Below, piece after piece: positions 41,672 through 50,731 of a DNA stretch of 64,000 bases (position 1 is the first letter of the stretch; the number at the start of each line of letters is the position of its first letter). Source of the stretch: Prescottella sp. R16 (GTDB taxonomy: Bacteria > Actinomycetota > Actinomycetes > Mycobacteriales > Mycobacteriaceae); NCBI RefSeq assembly GCF_030656875.1, contig NZ_CP130943.1, positions 558,001-622,000 on the forward strand. The letters run 5' to 3'. A program made the translations under genes and the position numbers. The notes under the pieces are model-generated. The model searched no databases. It was given only the letters and a program-made list of their open reading frames with translations, and had not been told where the DNA came from.

Positions 41672-44600
41672 TGCGCACCACCGGCCTCGAGAGCCGGATC
41701 GTTCCAGGGCGCAATGGGATTGCCCTGCCAGCGGGTCGACGGTGGAACCATGTCACCGCGCATGACGAGCGACGCCGGTCCGACGGTCGCCCCCGCACCG
41801 AGACCGGCGGCGGGCAGCGCGACACAGTGCGGGCCGAGAGTGGCACCCGCGCCGAGGGTGACGGTGTCCATGGACATGATCCGATCATGGAACAGATGCG
41901 TCTGCACGACGCACCCCCGCTCCACGGTGGCACCGTCGCCGAGGGTCACCAGGTCGGCTTCGGGCAGCCAGTACGTCTCGCACCACACGCCGCGGCCGAT
42001 CGTCGCCCCGAGGCCGCGCAGCCACACGTTCATGACGGCGGTGCCGTTCGCGCCCCGTGCGAACCACGGTGCGGCCACCGTCTCGACGAACGCGTCGGAC
42101 ACCTCGTTGCGCCACACGAACGAACTCCACAGCGGATGCTCGACGGCCCCGATCCGGCCGACGACGAGCCACTTCGCTGCCACCGACACCAGACCGGCGA
42201 CCGCGCCGGCCACCATCAGCACGAGGCCGCCGCCCAGCGCGGCCAGCCCGAACCCGCCGACCGAGACGAGCCACGCGAGGCCGAACAGCACCCCCAGGCC
42301 GATCCCGAACGTGATCACGACGGGAATCAGCCGGCACGTCTCGACGAACGCGCGGGCCACCTTCAACCGCAGCGGCGGATCGAACGTGCGGGACGCGTCG
42401 GACGCGGTGGCGGCACGACGCAACCGGACCGGCGGACTGCCCAGCCACGACGACCCCGACTTGGCTTTGCTCGGGGCCGCCGACAGCACCGCGACCAGAC
42501 CGTTCTTCGGGACGCGCCGGCCGGGCCCGGCCATCCCGGAGTTGCCGAGGAACGCGCGTTTGCCGACCTTGGCCGGCTCGATGCGCATCCAGCCGCCGCC
42601 GAGTTCGTAGCTCGCGACCATCGTGTCGTCGGCGAGGAACGCGCCGTCCGCGATCGTCGTGAACTTCGGCAACACGAGGGCCGTGGAGATCTCGGTACCG
42701 CGACCGACCTCGGCGCCCAGCAGTTTCAGCCACAGCGGGGTGAGCAGACTCGCGTACAGGGGGAACAGGAACGTGCGCGCCGAATCCATGAGCCGTTCGG
42801 TGGCCCACGCCTGCCAGCCGACGCGGCTGCGCACCGGGTGGTATCCCTCGGTGAGCCCGATCGACAGCAGCCGGACCGCGATCACCGTCAGCGCCGCGAA
42901 CACGAACAGGCTCGACAGGGTCGCGACCGGCAGGACCGCGAGCGCCCGGAGGAGTGCGTCGGACAGGTCGGTGGCGTCGCGCACCCACCAGCCGATCAGG
43001 AGCAGCCCGGCGGCCAGCCCGAAGATCGGCATACCGGCGAGGACGACGGACGTGACCCCGAAGACCGGAACCCAGCGGGTGGCCTTCGCCGGGGCCTGTT
43101 CGGGCCACGGGTGCGACGCCTTGCCGATCTTGACGGCCGGGGAGCCGGCCCAGTGCTGATTGGCCTTGACCTTCCCGAACACCGCCGACCCCGGCGCGAT
43201 CTCGGCGCCGCGGCCGATGCGGGCACCCGGCAGCAGCGTCGATCGGGCGCCGATCGCGGCACCGTCGCCGATGCGGATCTCGCCGATGTGCACGACGTCG
43301 CCGTCGATCCAGTGCCCCGACAGGTCCACCTCGGGTTCGACGCAGCAGCCGTCGCCGAGCTCGAGCATGCCGGTGACCGGCGGCAGCGTGTGCAGGTCGA
43401 CGCCGCGGCCCACCTTCGCGCCGAGCGCGCGGGCGAAGTACAGCATCCACGGGGCACCCGACAGATTGTCGGCGCCGCTCGCCTCGACGAGCCGCAGTGC
43501 GATCCACAGCCGCAGATGCTCGGGTCCACCGCGCGGGTAGGTGCCCGGTCGCAGGCGCCGCAGCAGCAGTCGCGCGCCGGTGACCGCGATCGTCATGCGT
43601 CCCAGCGGGGTGACGACGAGGACGAACAGGAGAGAGACCCACCACCACGACAGGGTCGGGGCCCAGGCTGCGCCCGTCCACGACAGGACGTTTCCGGCGA
43701 TCGCCAGCCACGTCACCCACTGCAGCCCGGTCAACGTCATGAGCGGAACGGTCGCCGCGATCTGTGCGGCCTGCGCGCGCCGTGACACCGGGGCGACGTG
43801 GCGCGGCGCCGCGGTCACGGCGGGGGAGAGGTCGTCGAGGAAACCGGCGAGGGACGCGAGCCTCGGATGGTCGTACAACTGCGCGACGGTCATCTCCGGG
43901 AACCGTTCCCGCAGCGCCGTCACCAGCTGTGCAGCCGTCAGGGAACCGCCGCCCATCTCGAAGAAGTCGGCGTCCGGTCCGGTGACGGGGGCGCCGAGGA
44001 TCGACGACCACAGTCCGGCCACCCAGGCGGCGGTGCCGTCGAGGCCCAGCGCCTCCGGATCCTGTTCGGTGCCGGGCAGTGGCCACGGCAACGCGGCCCG
44101 GTCGACCTTGCCGGATGTCCGGGTGGGGAGCTCGTCGACCAGCGCGAGCCGCGGCACCAGGGCCGCGGGCAGTTGCTCGGCCAACAGCGCCCGGGCGGTG
44201 TCGAGGTCGAAGTCCGGATCGGTGCTCGCCAGATAGCCGACGAGGATCGCGGTGCCGGCCGGCGTCCTGCGGACCGCGGCCGCCGCCCCGGCCACCCCGG
44301 GCAGGTTCTGCAGCGCGTTGTCGACCTCACCGAGTTCGATGCGCCGGCCACCGATCTTCACCTGGTCGTCGGCGCGGCCCTGGAACAGCAGCCCGGCGGT
44401 GTCGAGGCGCACCAGGTCGCCGCTGAGGTACGCGCGGTCCCAGCCGAGAGTCGGCATGGGCGCATACTTTTCGGCGTCCTTCGCCGGATCCAGATACCGG
44501 GCCAACCCCACCCCTCCGATGACGAGTTCGCCGACCTCGCCCTCGGCGACCGGCTCGCCGGACGCATCGACCACCGCGAGATCCCAGCCGTCGAGCGGCA

Positions 44601-45579
44601 GTCCGATCCGTACCGGACCGGTGCCGTCCATCAACGACCCGCACGCGACGACCGTCGCCTCGGTGGGTCCGTACGTGTTCCACACCTCGCGGCCCGGTAC
44701 CGCGAGCCGCTCGGCCAGCTCCGGTGGGCACGCCTCGCCACCGAAGATCAACAGCCGCACCGCTTCCAGTGCCTCGGCCGGCCACATCGCCGCCAGTGTC
44801 GGGACCGTCGAGACGACCGTGACGTCCCGCGACACCAGCCACGGACCCAGATCCATACCGCTGCGCACCAGCGACCGCGGCGCCGGCACCAGTGTCGCCC
44901 CGTGCCGCCACGCCAGCCACATCTCCTCACACGACGCGTCGAACGCCACCGACAAACCCGCCAACACCCGGTCACCCGGACGGAGTGGGCTGTCCGGCAA
45001 GAACATCCGGGCCTCGGCGTCGACGAACGCCGCGGCGTTGCGGTGCGTGACCGCGACCCCCTTCGGGGTGCCGGTCGAGCCCGACGTGAAGATGATCCAG
45101 GCGTCGTCGTCGAGACCCGGGCGACGGACACCGGGGGAGTCGGCGCGGGCCGCCGCCGTGCCCGCCGCGATGCCGTCGCCGGTGACGATCGCCGCCACCC
45201 GAGCCTCCCCGAACACGAGCTCGGCGCGCTCGTCCGGATCGTCGGCGTCGACCGGCACGTACGCCGCACCCGCCGCCAGCACCGACAGGATCGCGACGTA
45301 CAGCTCGCGCGACCCCGACGGCATCCGCACCCCGACCCGGTCGCCTGCGCCGACCCCGGCCGATGCGAGACGCTCTGCACCGGAAGCGATCTCGTCGAGC
45401 AGTTCGCGGTAGGTGAGCGGTGCGTGGCCGTCGTCGACCGCGACCGCGTCGGGATGTGCGGCCGCCGTCGCCTCGAGGACGTCGACGAGCGTGCGCGGCG
45501 CGGGCGCGTGCGAGGACCGGAGGAACACGTCGGGAATCGCCGAACGTCGGCCCGTGTCGGAATCGGATCGAAGGGGCAC
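41668..45579 (-). CDS. Pls/PosA-type nonribosomal peptide synthetase
   Basis: A 1303-residue protein. Adenylation domain (about 25-505) with IIFTSGSTGTPKGVAVTHRN, FGGEACPPEL, NTYGPTEATVVACGS and LPTRTSGKVDRAALP. A carrier domain (about 525-590) has the phosphopantetheine Ser in FFEMGGGSLTAAQL. The rest is the Pls-type C-terminal part: several membrane segments alternating with three left-handed beta-helix hexapeptide-repeat domains (GDGAAIGARSTLLPGARIGR and similar). There is no condensation or thioesterase domain. In Streptomyces, Pls makes epsilon-poly-L-lysine by such tandem domains; the monomer here is unknown. GTG start. Forms an operon with the M1 peptidase. Confidence 0.93.
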   Translation of the reverse strand: MPLRSDSDTGRRSAIPDVFLRSSHAPAPRTLVDVLEATAAAHPDAVAVDDGHAPLTYRELLDEIASGAERLASAGVGAGDRVGVRMPSGSRELYVAILSVLAAGAAYVPVDADDPDERAELVFGEARVAAIVTGDGIAAGTAAARADSPGVRRPGLDDDAWIIFTSGSTGTPKGVAVTHRNAAAFVDAEARMFLPDSPLRPGDRVLAGLSVAFDASCEEMWLAWRHGATLVPAPRSLVRSGMDLGPWLVSRDVTVVSTVPTLAAMWPAEALEAVRLLIFGGEACPPELAERLAVPGREVWNTYGPTEATVVACGSLMDGTGPVRIGLPLDGWDLAVVDASGEPVAEGEVGELVIGGVGLARYLDPAKDAEKYAPMPTLGWDRAYLSGDLVRLDTAGLLFQGRADDQVKIGGRRIELGEVDNALQNLPGVAGAAAAVRRTPAGTAILVGYLASTDPDFDLDTARALLAEQLPAALVPRLALVDELPTRTSGKVDRAALPWPLPGTEQDPEALGLDGTAAWVAGLWSSILGAPVTGPDADFFEMGGGSLTAAQLVTALRERFPEMTVAQLYDHPRLASLAGFLDDLSPAVTAAPRHVAPVSRRAQAAQIAATVPLMTLTGLQWVTWLAIAGNVLSWTGAAWAPTLSWWWVSLLFVLVVTPLGRMTIAVTGARLLLRRLRPGTYPRGGPEHLRLWIALRLVEASGADNLSGAPWMLYFARALGAKVGRGVDLHTLPPVTGMLELGDGCCVEPEVDLSGHWIDGDVVHIGEIRIGDGAAIGARSTLLPGARIGRGAEIAPGSAVFGKVKANQHWAGSPAVKIGKASHPWPEQAPAKATRWVPVFGVTSVVLAGMPIFGLAAGLLLIGWWVRDATDLSDALLRALAVLPVATLSSLFVFAALTVIAVRLLSIGLTEGYHPVRSRVGWQAWATERLMDSARTFLFPLYASLLTPLWLKLLGAEVGRGTEISTALVLPKFTTIADGAFLADDTMVASYELGGGWMRIEPAKVGKRAFLGNSGMAGPGRRVPKNGLVAVLSAAPSKAKSGSSWLGSPPVRLRRAATASDASRTFDPPLRLKVARAFVETCRLIPVVITFGIGLGVLFGLAWLVSVGGFGLAALGGGLVLMVAGAVAGLVSVAAKWLVVGRIGAVEHPLWSSFVWRNEVSDAFVETVAAPWFARGANGTAVMNVWLRGLGATIGRGVWCETYWLPEADLVTLGDGATVERGCVVQTHLFHDRIMSMDTVTLGAGATLGPHCVALPAAGLGAGATVGPASLVMRGDMVPPSTRWQGNPIAPWNDPALEAGGAQ

Positions 45580-45682
45580 GGCTGAAGTCCTGTCCTGCTC
45601 GTCTGTGCCGAGGCGGCTGTCTCAGCAGTTGTCCCACCTCCGGATGACCGTTCGGTGAACGGATCCGGCACCAGTATCGCGT

Positions 45683-45712
45683 TTGACAGTTGCCGAACCG
45701 TTCTGCCATCCT
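45683..45712 (+). promoter_or_regulatory. Candidate promoter of the riboswitch transcript
   Basis: TTGACA at 45683-45688 is a consensus -35. The best -10 is CATCCT at 45707-45712, at an 18-bp distance and weak. Transcription would start just before the riboswitch. Confidence 0.45.
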
Positions 45713-45718
45713 CGTCGC

Positions 45719-45802
45719 CAGGTCACGAGTACCAGCGTCAAGCCCCGGCTAGCTGGTCGGCAACCCTCCAACCGCGGTGGGGTGCTCCGGGTGACGACCA
45801 GG
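45719..45802 (+). promoter_or_regulatory. SAM-IV riboswitch
   Basis: The sequence GGTCACGAGTACCAGCGTCA, then AGCCCCGGCTAGCTGGTCGG, CAACCCTCCAACCGCGGTGG and GGTGCTCCGGGTGACGACC matches my memory of the actinobacterial SAM-IV consensus, including the closing P1 stem (GGTCA near 45721 with TGACGACC near 45792) and the core AGCCCCGGCT/GCTCCGGGTG. It lies 82 bp before the PLP-enzyme start. SAM binding is expected to lower expression, linking the enzyme to sulfur amino-acid metabolism. Confidence 0.9.
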
Positions 45803-45883
45803 TCATGGTCCACAAGGACATGGCAAGCGCGGACTCCGATGGCGTCTCCAGCCGACGGGTCCCAGGACTCGAAGGATGTTGTG

Positions 45884-47194
45884 ATGACCGCTGTACCCAC
45901 CGCCACCTGCGCCGGCCCCCTCGCTCGCGTCTCCGGCTGTGACACGCAGGTTCCGCTCGTCGGCGGCGGCAGCTGTACGTACGCGAACTTCGACTACGCG
46001 GCCAGCGCCCCCGCGCTCGCGCAGGTCACCGACCGCCTCCAGGAGCTGCTGCCGTTCTACGCCAGCGTCCACCGTGGCGCCGGCTATGCCTCCCGGGTGA
46101 GCACCGACGCCTACGAGAGCGCCCGCGGATCCGTCGAACGTTTCGTCGGCACCGACACCGACCAGGTGGTCGTCTTCACCCGTAACACCACCGACTCGCT
46201 CAACCTGCTCGCCACGTGCGTGCCCGGCGACGTCGTCGTCCTCGACATCGAGCACCACGCAAACCTGTTGCCGTGGAAGAACTCCCGCATCGTCGAGGCC
46301 GCGGACACGGTCGTCGACACCGTCGCGCGGATCGAAAACGAACTGGCCGCCGCCCCCGCCGCCCTGCTGGCCGTCACCGGCGCGTCGAACGTCACCGGTG
46401 AGGTCCTGCCGATCGCGGAACTCACCGAGATCGCGCACCGCCACGGTGCCCGCATCCTCGTCGACGGCGCCCAGCTCACCCCGCACCGTCGCGTGCACCT
46501 CGCCGAGACCGGCGTCGACTACCTGGCCTTCTCCGGGCACAAGCTGTACGCGCCGTTCGGTGCCGGTGTCCTCGTCGGCCGCCGCGACTGGCTCGACGCC
46601 GCCGAGCCCTACCTCGCCGGCGGTGGCGCGGTACGCGAAGTGACCCTCGACGAGACCGTGTGGGCGCAGGCTCCGGCCCGGCACGAGGCCGGCAGCCCCA
46701 ACGTCCTCGGGGTGGCCGCCCTCGCCGCCGCCTGCGACGCCCTCGCCGCCCTGGACTTCGAGCAGGTCGTCGAGCACGAGCGCGTGCTGGCGTCCCGCCT
46801 CGCCGACGGACTCGCCGAGATCGACGGTGTCCACCTGCTGCGCCTGTGGGCGGACGCCCCCGACACCGTCGGCATCGTCACGTTCACCATCGACGGCCAC
46901 GAGCCCGGGCAGATCGCCGCCTACCTGTCCGCCGAACACGGCATCGGCGTCCGCGACGGCCGCTTCTGCGCCCACCCCGTCCTGAACCGCATCGGTCTCG
47001 CCGGCGGCGCCGTCCGCGCCAGCCTCGGCCTCGGTACCGGCTCCGAGGACGTCGAACGGTTGATCGCCGCCGTTCGGCAGCTCGCCGACGGCCGCGCCAC
47101 CTGGAACTACGGCAAGACCGATGGACTGTGGAACCCGGTCCCCGAGACCCGCGGCTTCTCCACCGGCACCGCGGGCGCCGCCGAGTGCGTCTGA
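45884..47194 (+). CDS. Class V aminotransferase / cysteine desulfurase-like PLP enzyme
   Basis: A 436-residue fold-type I PLP enzyme. It has NFDYAASAPALAQVTDRLQE at the start, the PLP phosphate/His region DIEHHANLLPWKNSRIVEAA, and the Schiff-base Lys in YLAFSGHKLYAPFGAGVLVG. Near the C-terminus comes GIGVRDGRFCAHPVLNRIGL, whose Cys occupies the place of the SufS catalytic Cys. With the SAM-IV riboswitch in front, a role in Cys or Met metabolism is more likely than Fe-S assembly, since no suf partners are nearby. ATG 45884 has GAAGGA upstream. Confidence 0.9.
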   Translation: MTAVPTATCAGPLARVSGCDTQVPLVGGGSCTYANFDYAASAPALAQVTDRLQELLPFYASVHRGAGYASRVSTDAYESARGSVERFVGTDTDQVVVFTRNTTDSLNLLATCVPGDVVVLDIEHHANLLPWKNSRIVEAADTVVDTVARIENELAAAPAALLAVTGASNVTGEVLPIAELTEIAHRHGARILVDGAQLTPHRRVHLAETGVDYLAFSGHKLYAPFGAGVLVGRRDWLDAAEPYLAGGGAVREVTLDETVWAQAPARHEAGSPNVLGVAALAAACDALAALDFEQVVEHERVLASRLADGLAEIDGVHLLRLWADAPDTVGIVTFTIDGHEPGQIAAYLSAEHGIGVRDGRFCAHPVLNRIGLAGGAVRASLGLGTGSEDVERLIAAVRQLADGRATWNYGKTDGLWNPVPETRGFSTGTAGAAECV

Positions 47195-47204
47195 CCTCGT
47201 AGTA

Positions 47205-47795
47205 CTACCGGTCGAGAGGAGTCGGCCGGTGGTAGCAGCCCTCGTGGTAGAGCAGCGGCGCCGACGCGGCCTCGTCGTCGTTGTCGTTGTGCAGGCGGGT
47301 GATCAGACCGATCACCAGCGTGTGATCGCCCGCGGGAATCAACTGCTGCACCGTGGTGCGCATCCAGATCGGCGTGCCGTGCAGTACCGGCTCACCCGTC
47401 TCGAGCCGCGCCCACAGCGACTCGTCACTGAACCGTTCCGCAGCCGTGCGGGCGAACCGCTGTGCGAGATGCTGCTGATGCTCCCCGAGCAGATGCACCA
47501 CGATCGAATCGGCGGCGTGCAGCGCGTCGGCACTCGACGAGCTCAGTGCGATGTTGAACGAGATCAACGGCGGATTCATCGACAGCGACGCGAACGACGT
47601 CGCGGTGAAGCCGACCGGCCCGTTCGGCGAATCCAGCGTGACGATCGTGACCCCGGCCGGATGGCGGCGCATTGCCGCCTTGTACTCGTCGTTGCCGATC
47701 CCGGCCTCGGTGGGGACGACGGTGAGGTCGGGCGTGTTCTCGACAGGCTGTGACAAGACAATTCTCCGATTCGAACCAGGACGATTGTCCGCCAC
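47205..47795 (-). CDS. Flavin reductase-like FMN-binding protein
   Basis: A 196-residue protein of the flavin reductase (HpaC/ActVB-like) family. The FMN-binding core is [20 protein letters not shown], then [20 protein letters not shown], and near the end [13 protein letters not shown]. It supplies reduced flavin to monooxygenases or acts as an oxidoreductase; the partner is not in this window. GTG 47795 is used; TTG 47756, with GGAGA upstream, is a real alternative that removes 13 residues. Confidence 0.9.
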   Translation of the reverse strand: MADNRPGSNRRIVLSQPVENTPDLTVVPTEAGIGNDEYKAAMRRHPAGVTIVTLDSPNGPVGFTATSFASLSMNPPLISFNIALSSSSADALHAADSIVVHLLGEHQQHLAQRFARTAAERFSDESLWARLETGEPVLHGTPIWMRTTVQQLIPAGDHTLVIGLITRLHNDNDDEAASAPLLYHEGCYHRPTPLDR

Positions 47796-47831
47796 TATAG
47801 GAGCGGGTCCTCCGGGCGACCAGGATTGTGC

Positions 47832-48320
47832 TCACTGAGCGGACGCGGCCGCCCCCATGTCGACGGCCAGCCCCGCGGTGACCCGCAGCAACTCGGGGAA
47901 CGTCGTGCGGAAGACGGTCTCCGGGTGTCCCGCCGACGCCCACAGTTCTGCATACCCGGCCAGTGCCTCGTCGAGATACGTCGGCAGATTGGTGGGATGC
48001 CCCAGCGGTGCGACCGCGTCGACCGGCTGCCCTGTCACCTCCGCCGTGACGTCGTCGGACGCCGGCACCAGCGTGCCCTCCAAACGCTCGCCCGTCGCGG
48101 CCACGTCCACGACCCGTGCCCCCGACACCAGCAGCAGCACCGGTTCGTCGTCGAGCAGGAACACCCGCGCTGCGACGACGGAGCCCGCGTCCACACCCAG
48201 TGCGGCCGCGACCTCCGTCGCGTCGTGCGCGACCGGACGACTGACGATCACCCCGTGGTGACCGCGCGCGATCAACGTGTCGGCGACGTACGCCGCACTG
48301 GGATGCAGCAGCCTGGGCAT
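47832..48320 (-). CDS. YbaK/EbsC-type aminoacyl-tRNA deacylase
   Basis: A 162-residue YbaK/ProX-domain protein: VVSRPVAHDATEVAAALGVD, the conserved VVAARVFLLDDEPVLLLVSG and GQPVDAVAPLGHPTNLPTYL (the family GG-x-P-x-G/H region). Members hydrolyse mischarged tRNA, for example Cys- or Ala-tRNA-Pro. Specificity cannot be told from sequence. ATG 48320. Confidence 0.9.
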   Translation of the reverse strand: MPRLLHPSAAYVADTLIARGHHGVIVSRPVAHDATEVAAALGVDAGSVVAARVFLLDDEPVLLLVSGARVVDVAATGERLEGTLVPASDDVTAEVTGQPVDAVAPLGHPTNLPTYLDEALAGYAELWASAGHPETVFRTTFPELLRVTAGLAVDMGAAASAQ

Positions 48321-48335
48321 GCACTCAGAGTAGGA

Positions 48336-49415
48336 CTACTTCGCGGCGGCGACAGGCGTATCGGTGCGCGACTTCCGGACCCGTAGCCCCGTGAACCCGA
48401 GCAGCAGCACGGCGCCGACCGCCGTGTAGAGCGCCAGTGCCAGCGCCGGCTGGCCGAGGCCGACGTTGTGGAAGTACACGATCGACCGCACCCCCTCCGT
48501 GCCCGCGCCCGGTGTGATCCACTTGCCGATCGCTGCGTAGAAGCCGGGGATCACGTTCGCGCCGAACGCGCCACCGGCACTCGGATTGCCCAGCACCACG
48601 AACACCGCGATCGCGAGCGGCACCGCGACGACGCCCACCGCCGCCCGCAGACCCATCGTGAACAGGCCCGTCGCGAACACCACCCCGGTGCCCAGCAGCC
48701 ACAGCGGGAACCAGTGGCCCGCGAACGTGCCCAGCAGGTGCGTCGTGATCAGCGCGCCGAACGCGCCCGAGGCGGCGGAATACCCGAACATCACCGCGAT
48801 GTGCGCCCATGCCTGCCGGCGCGTCGACGGCGCTCCGAGGAACAGGCCGATCGCCGCCGCCAGCAGATAGCCGCCGACGACCCAGCCGATCGACAGGTAG
48901 AACCCCGACAGCCCGCGATTGTCGTGTGCGCCGACCGGGATCTCGTCGCGCACGATCAGCTGCCGGTGCTGCTCCGCGGTGACCCGATCGAACACCGCCT
49001 CGAGCGCCGACGAGACGGAACTGCCGCCCGCGCTCGCCGTGAACAGGGTGTCGGTACCGCTCGCGTCGAGCACGTACGCGCCCTGGATCTCCCGGTCCCG
49101 CAGCAGCCGCCGCACCTCGGCGGTGTCGGTGGCGGTCCGGGTCCCGAGCGGACGGCCCTCGAGTTCGCCGAGCTCGTCGGCGGTCTGCGCGGCGAGCTCG
49201 GCGGGTACTCCGGGCCCGGCGACGACCGCGACCGCGATGTCGCGTGGCGTCGGCTCGTGGAACGCCGCGACGTAACTGAGGATGAAGCCGAGCTGCAGCA
49301 CCAGGACCCCGGCGACCAGCACGGCCATCACCGTGCGGCGGCCGAATCGGTCGACCAGGTTGTCGGATGCCGGTGGGGCTGGCGGGGTGTCCGCCTCGGT
49401 GGTCGTCGTGGTCAC
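48336..49415 (-). CDS. DUF3533/YhgE-like multi-pass membrane protein
   Basis: A 359-residue protein from GTG 49415. TM1 is VMAVLVAGVLVLQLGFILSY, followed by an external domain (about residues 50-160), then five hydrophobic segments (GWVVGGYLLAAAIGLFLGAP onward). This is the layout of YhgE/Pip and DUF3533 proteins, related to ABC-2 permeases and often linked to export or drug tolerance. No ATPase is adjacent. It is divergent from the TetR gene with the operator between them, so repression by that regulator is likely. Confidence 0.8.
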   Translation of the reverse strand: MTTTTTEADTPPAPPASDNLVDRFGRRTVMAVLVAGVLVLQLGFILSYVAAFHEPTPRDIAVAVVAGPGVPAELAAQTADELGELEGRPLGTRTATDTAEVRRLLRDREIQGAYVLDASGTDTLFTASAGGSSVSSALEAVFDRVTAEQHRQLIVRDEIPVGAHDNRGLSGFYLSIGWVVGGYLLAAAIGLFLGAPSTRRQAWAHIAVMFGYSAASGAFGALITTHLLGTFAGHWFPLWLLGTGVVFATGLFTMGLRAAVGVVAVPLAIAVFVVLGNPSAGGAFGANVIPGFYAAIGKWITPGAGTEGVRSIVYFHNVGLGQPALALALYTAVGAVLLLGFTGLRVRKSRTDTPVAAAK

Positions 49416-49473
49416 GGGTGTCCTCGATATCGCTGTGTCGTCGTCCTGGTGTCGCGGTCTCGACACATCTTGT

Positions 49474-49506
49474 CGATACCGCGGGTATTGAATACCGTAG
49501 GTATCG
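49474..49506. promoter_or_regulatory. Operator between membrane-protein and TetR genes
   Basis: CGATACCGCGGGTATT (49474-49489), G, AATACCGTAGGTATCG (49491-49506): arms match at 13 of 16 positions. It ends at the first base of the TetR GTG. Internal GATACC/GGTATC half-sites suggest one or two TetR dimers bind. Confidence 0.8.
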
Positions 49507-50138
49507 TGACTGGTAGTCGTCAAGGCGAAGTGACCGCGACCGCTCGACCCGGGCGGGACGTCGTACGTGCCCGCATCCTCGAGGCCGCCGCCGACGAATT
49601 CGCCGAACAGGGATTCGCCGCAGCCAGGCTCGCCGAGATCGCCCGCCGCGCCGGCTTCACCAAGGGCGCCGTCTACTCGAACTTCGAATCGAAACAGGAC
49701 CTGTTCGCCGAACTGTTCGCGCAGCGTTCCCTCGACCTCGCCGGCCGGGTCCTCGCCGAGATCGCCGGCCTCGCCCTCGCCGACGCCGTCGGCAAGGGCG
49801 GCGCGACCATCGCCTCCGCACTCATCGCCGACTCCGAATGGTCGCTCCTGGTCCTCGAATTCGGGGTGCAGGCGGTCCGCGACCCCGTCGTCAAGCAGGC
49901 ATACCTGCGCGAACGCCGGCACCTGCGGGAACAACTCGTCGAACTCATCGCGGAGAAGGCCCGCGAGTGGGACGTCGACCTCGACGTCCATACCACCGCA
50001 CTGTCGCTGACCGCACTCATCTCGGGACTCGTCCTCGAGCACACCGTCGACCCCGAGCAGGTCGACCAGCAGGCCATGGGGGCGGCGGTCACCGCGCTCT
50101 TCGCAGGGGCCGTGGCGCGGGCCGACCGTCCCCGGTGA
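49506..50138 (+). CDS. TetR-family transcriptional regulator
   Basis: A 210-residue repressor with N-terminal HTH RARILEAAADEFAEQGFAAA and RLAEIARRAGFTKGAVYSNF, then FESKQDLFAELF; the C-terminal ligand-binding half is helical and variable. GTG 49506 sits against the operator, so the mRNA may be leaderless and autoregulated. The likely target is the divergent membrane protein. Confidence 0.94.
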   Translation: MTGSRQGEVTATARPGRDVVRARILEAAADEFAEQGFAAARLAEIARRAGFTKGAVYSNFESKQDLFAELFAQRSLDLAGRVLAEIAGLALADAVGKGGATIASALIADSEWSLLVLEFGVQAVRDPVVKQAYLRERRHLREQLVELIAEKAREWDVDLDVHTTALSLTALISGLVLEHTVDPEQVDQQAMGAAVTALFAGAVARADRPR

Positions 50139-50255
50139 CCCGGGTCGCCTGCTTCGGGCGCGCCGGATCCCCGGAGCTGGAAGGATCGACGTGATCGGTC
50201 GATGCCTGCGAGATACCGCGCGGCACGGCGAACGACGCGACTGACAGGAGTGCAC

Positions 50256-50693
50256 ATGACTTCCGTGAACCTCGGCAAACAGCACCCGGACGCGTACAAA
50301 AACTTGATCGCCCTCAGCGCGCAGGCCGACGCTGCCGTCGAGGCGTCGGGTCTCGGCCCGCTGGTCGGCGATCTCGTGAAGATCAGGATCTCGCAACTCA
50401 ACGGCTGCGCCTTCTGCCTCCGGATGCACACCCGCGACGCCCTCGCGAAGGGGGAGACGAGCGACCGGGTGGCCGTGCTCGCGGCGTGGTGGGAATCCCA
50501 GTACTTCTCGCCGCAGGAGCGGGCCGCCCTCGCGCTGGCCGAGCAAGTGACCGAGCTGCCGGTGCCGGACACTCGGACGTGGGACGACGGATCGCTCACC
50601 GACGAGCAGGTGTCGGCGATCGGTTGGCTCGCGATCGTGATGAACGCGTGGAACCGCGTCGCGATCACCAGCCACTATCCCGTCGCTCCCTGA
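50256..50693 (+). CDS. AhpD/carboxymuconolactone decarboxylase-like peroxidase
   Basis: A 145-residue CMD-domain protein with the redox motif NGCAFCLRMHTRDALAKGET (CxxC plus His), followed by YFSPQERAALALAEQVTEL. These all-helical proteins act as thiol-dependent peroxidases or disulfide reductases. ACAGGAG precedes ATG 50256. No AhpC is adjacent. Confidence 0.93.
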   Translation: MTSVNLGKQHPDAYKNLIALSAQADAAVEASGLGPLVGDLVKIRISQLNGCAFCLRMHTRDALAKGETSDRVAVLAAWWESQYFSPQERAALALAEQVTELPVPDTRTWDDGSLTDEQVSAIGWLAIVMNAWNRVAITSHYPVAP

Positions 50694-50731
50694 CGCTGGT
50701 GCGCCCGAGGCCGTCAAGTTACTCTTCGGTA

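Noticed and set aside
41671..45585. Long plus-strand frames opposite the NRPS gene
   Set aside because: High-GC antisense shadows; the minus-strand product shows ordered adenylation, carrier and hexapeptide-repeat motifs.
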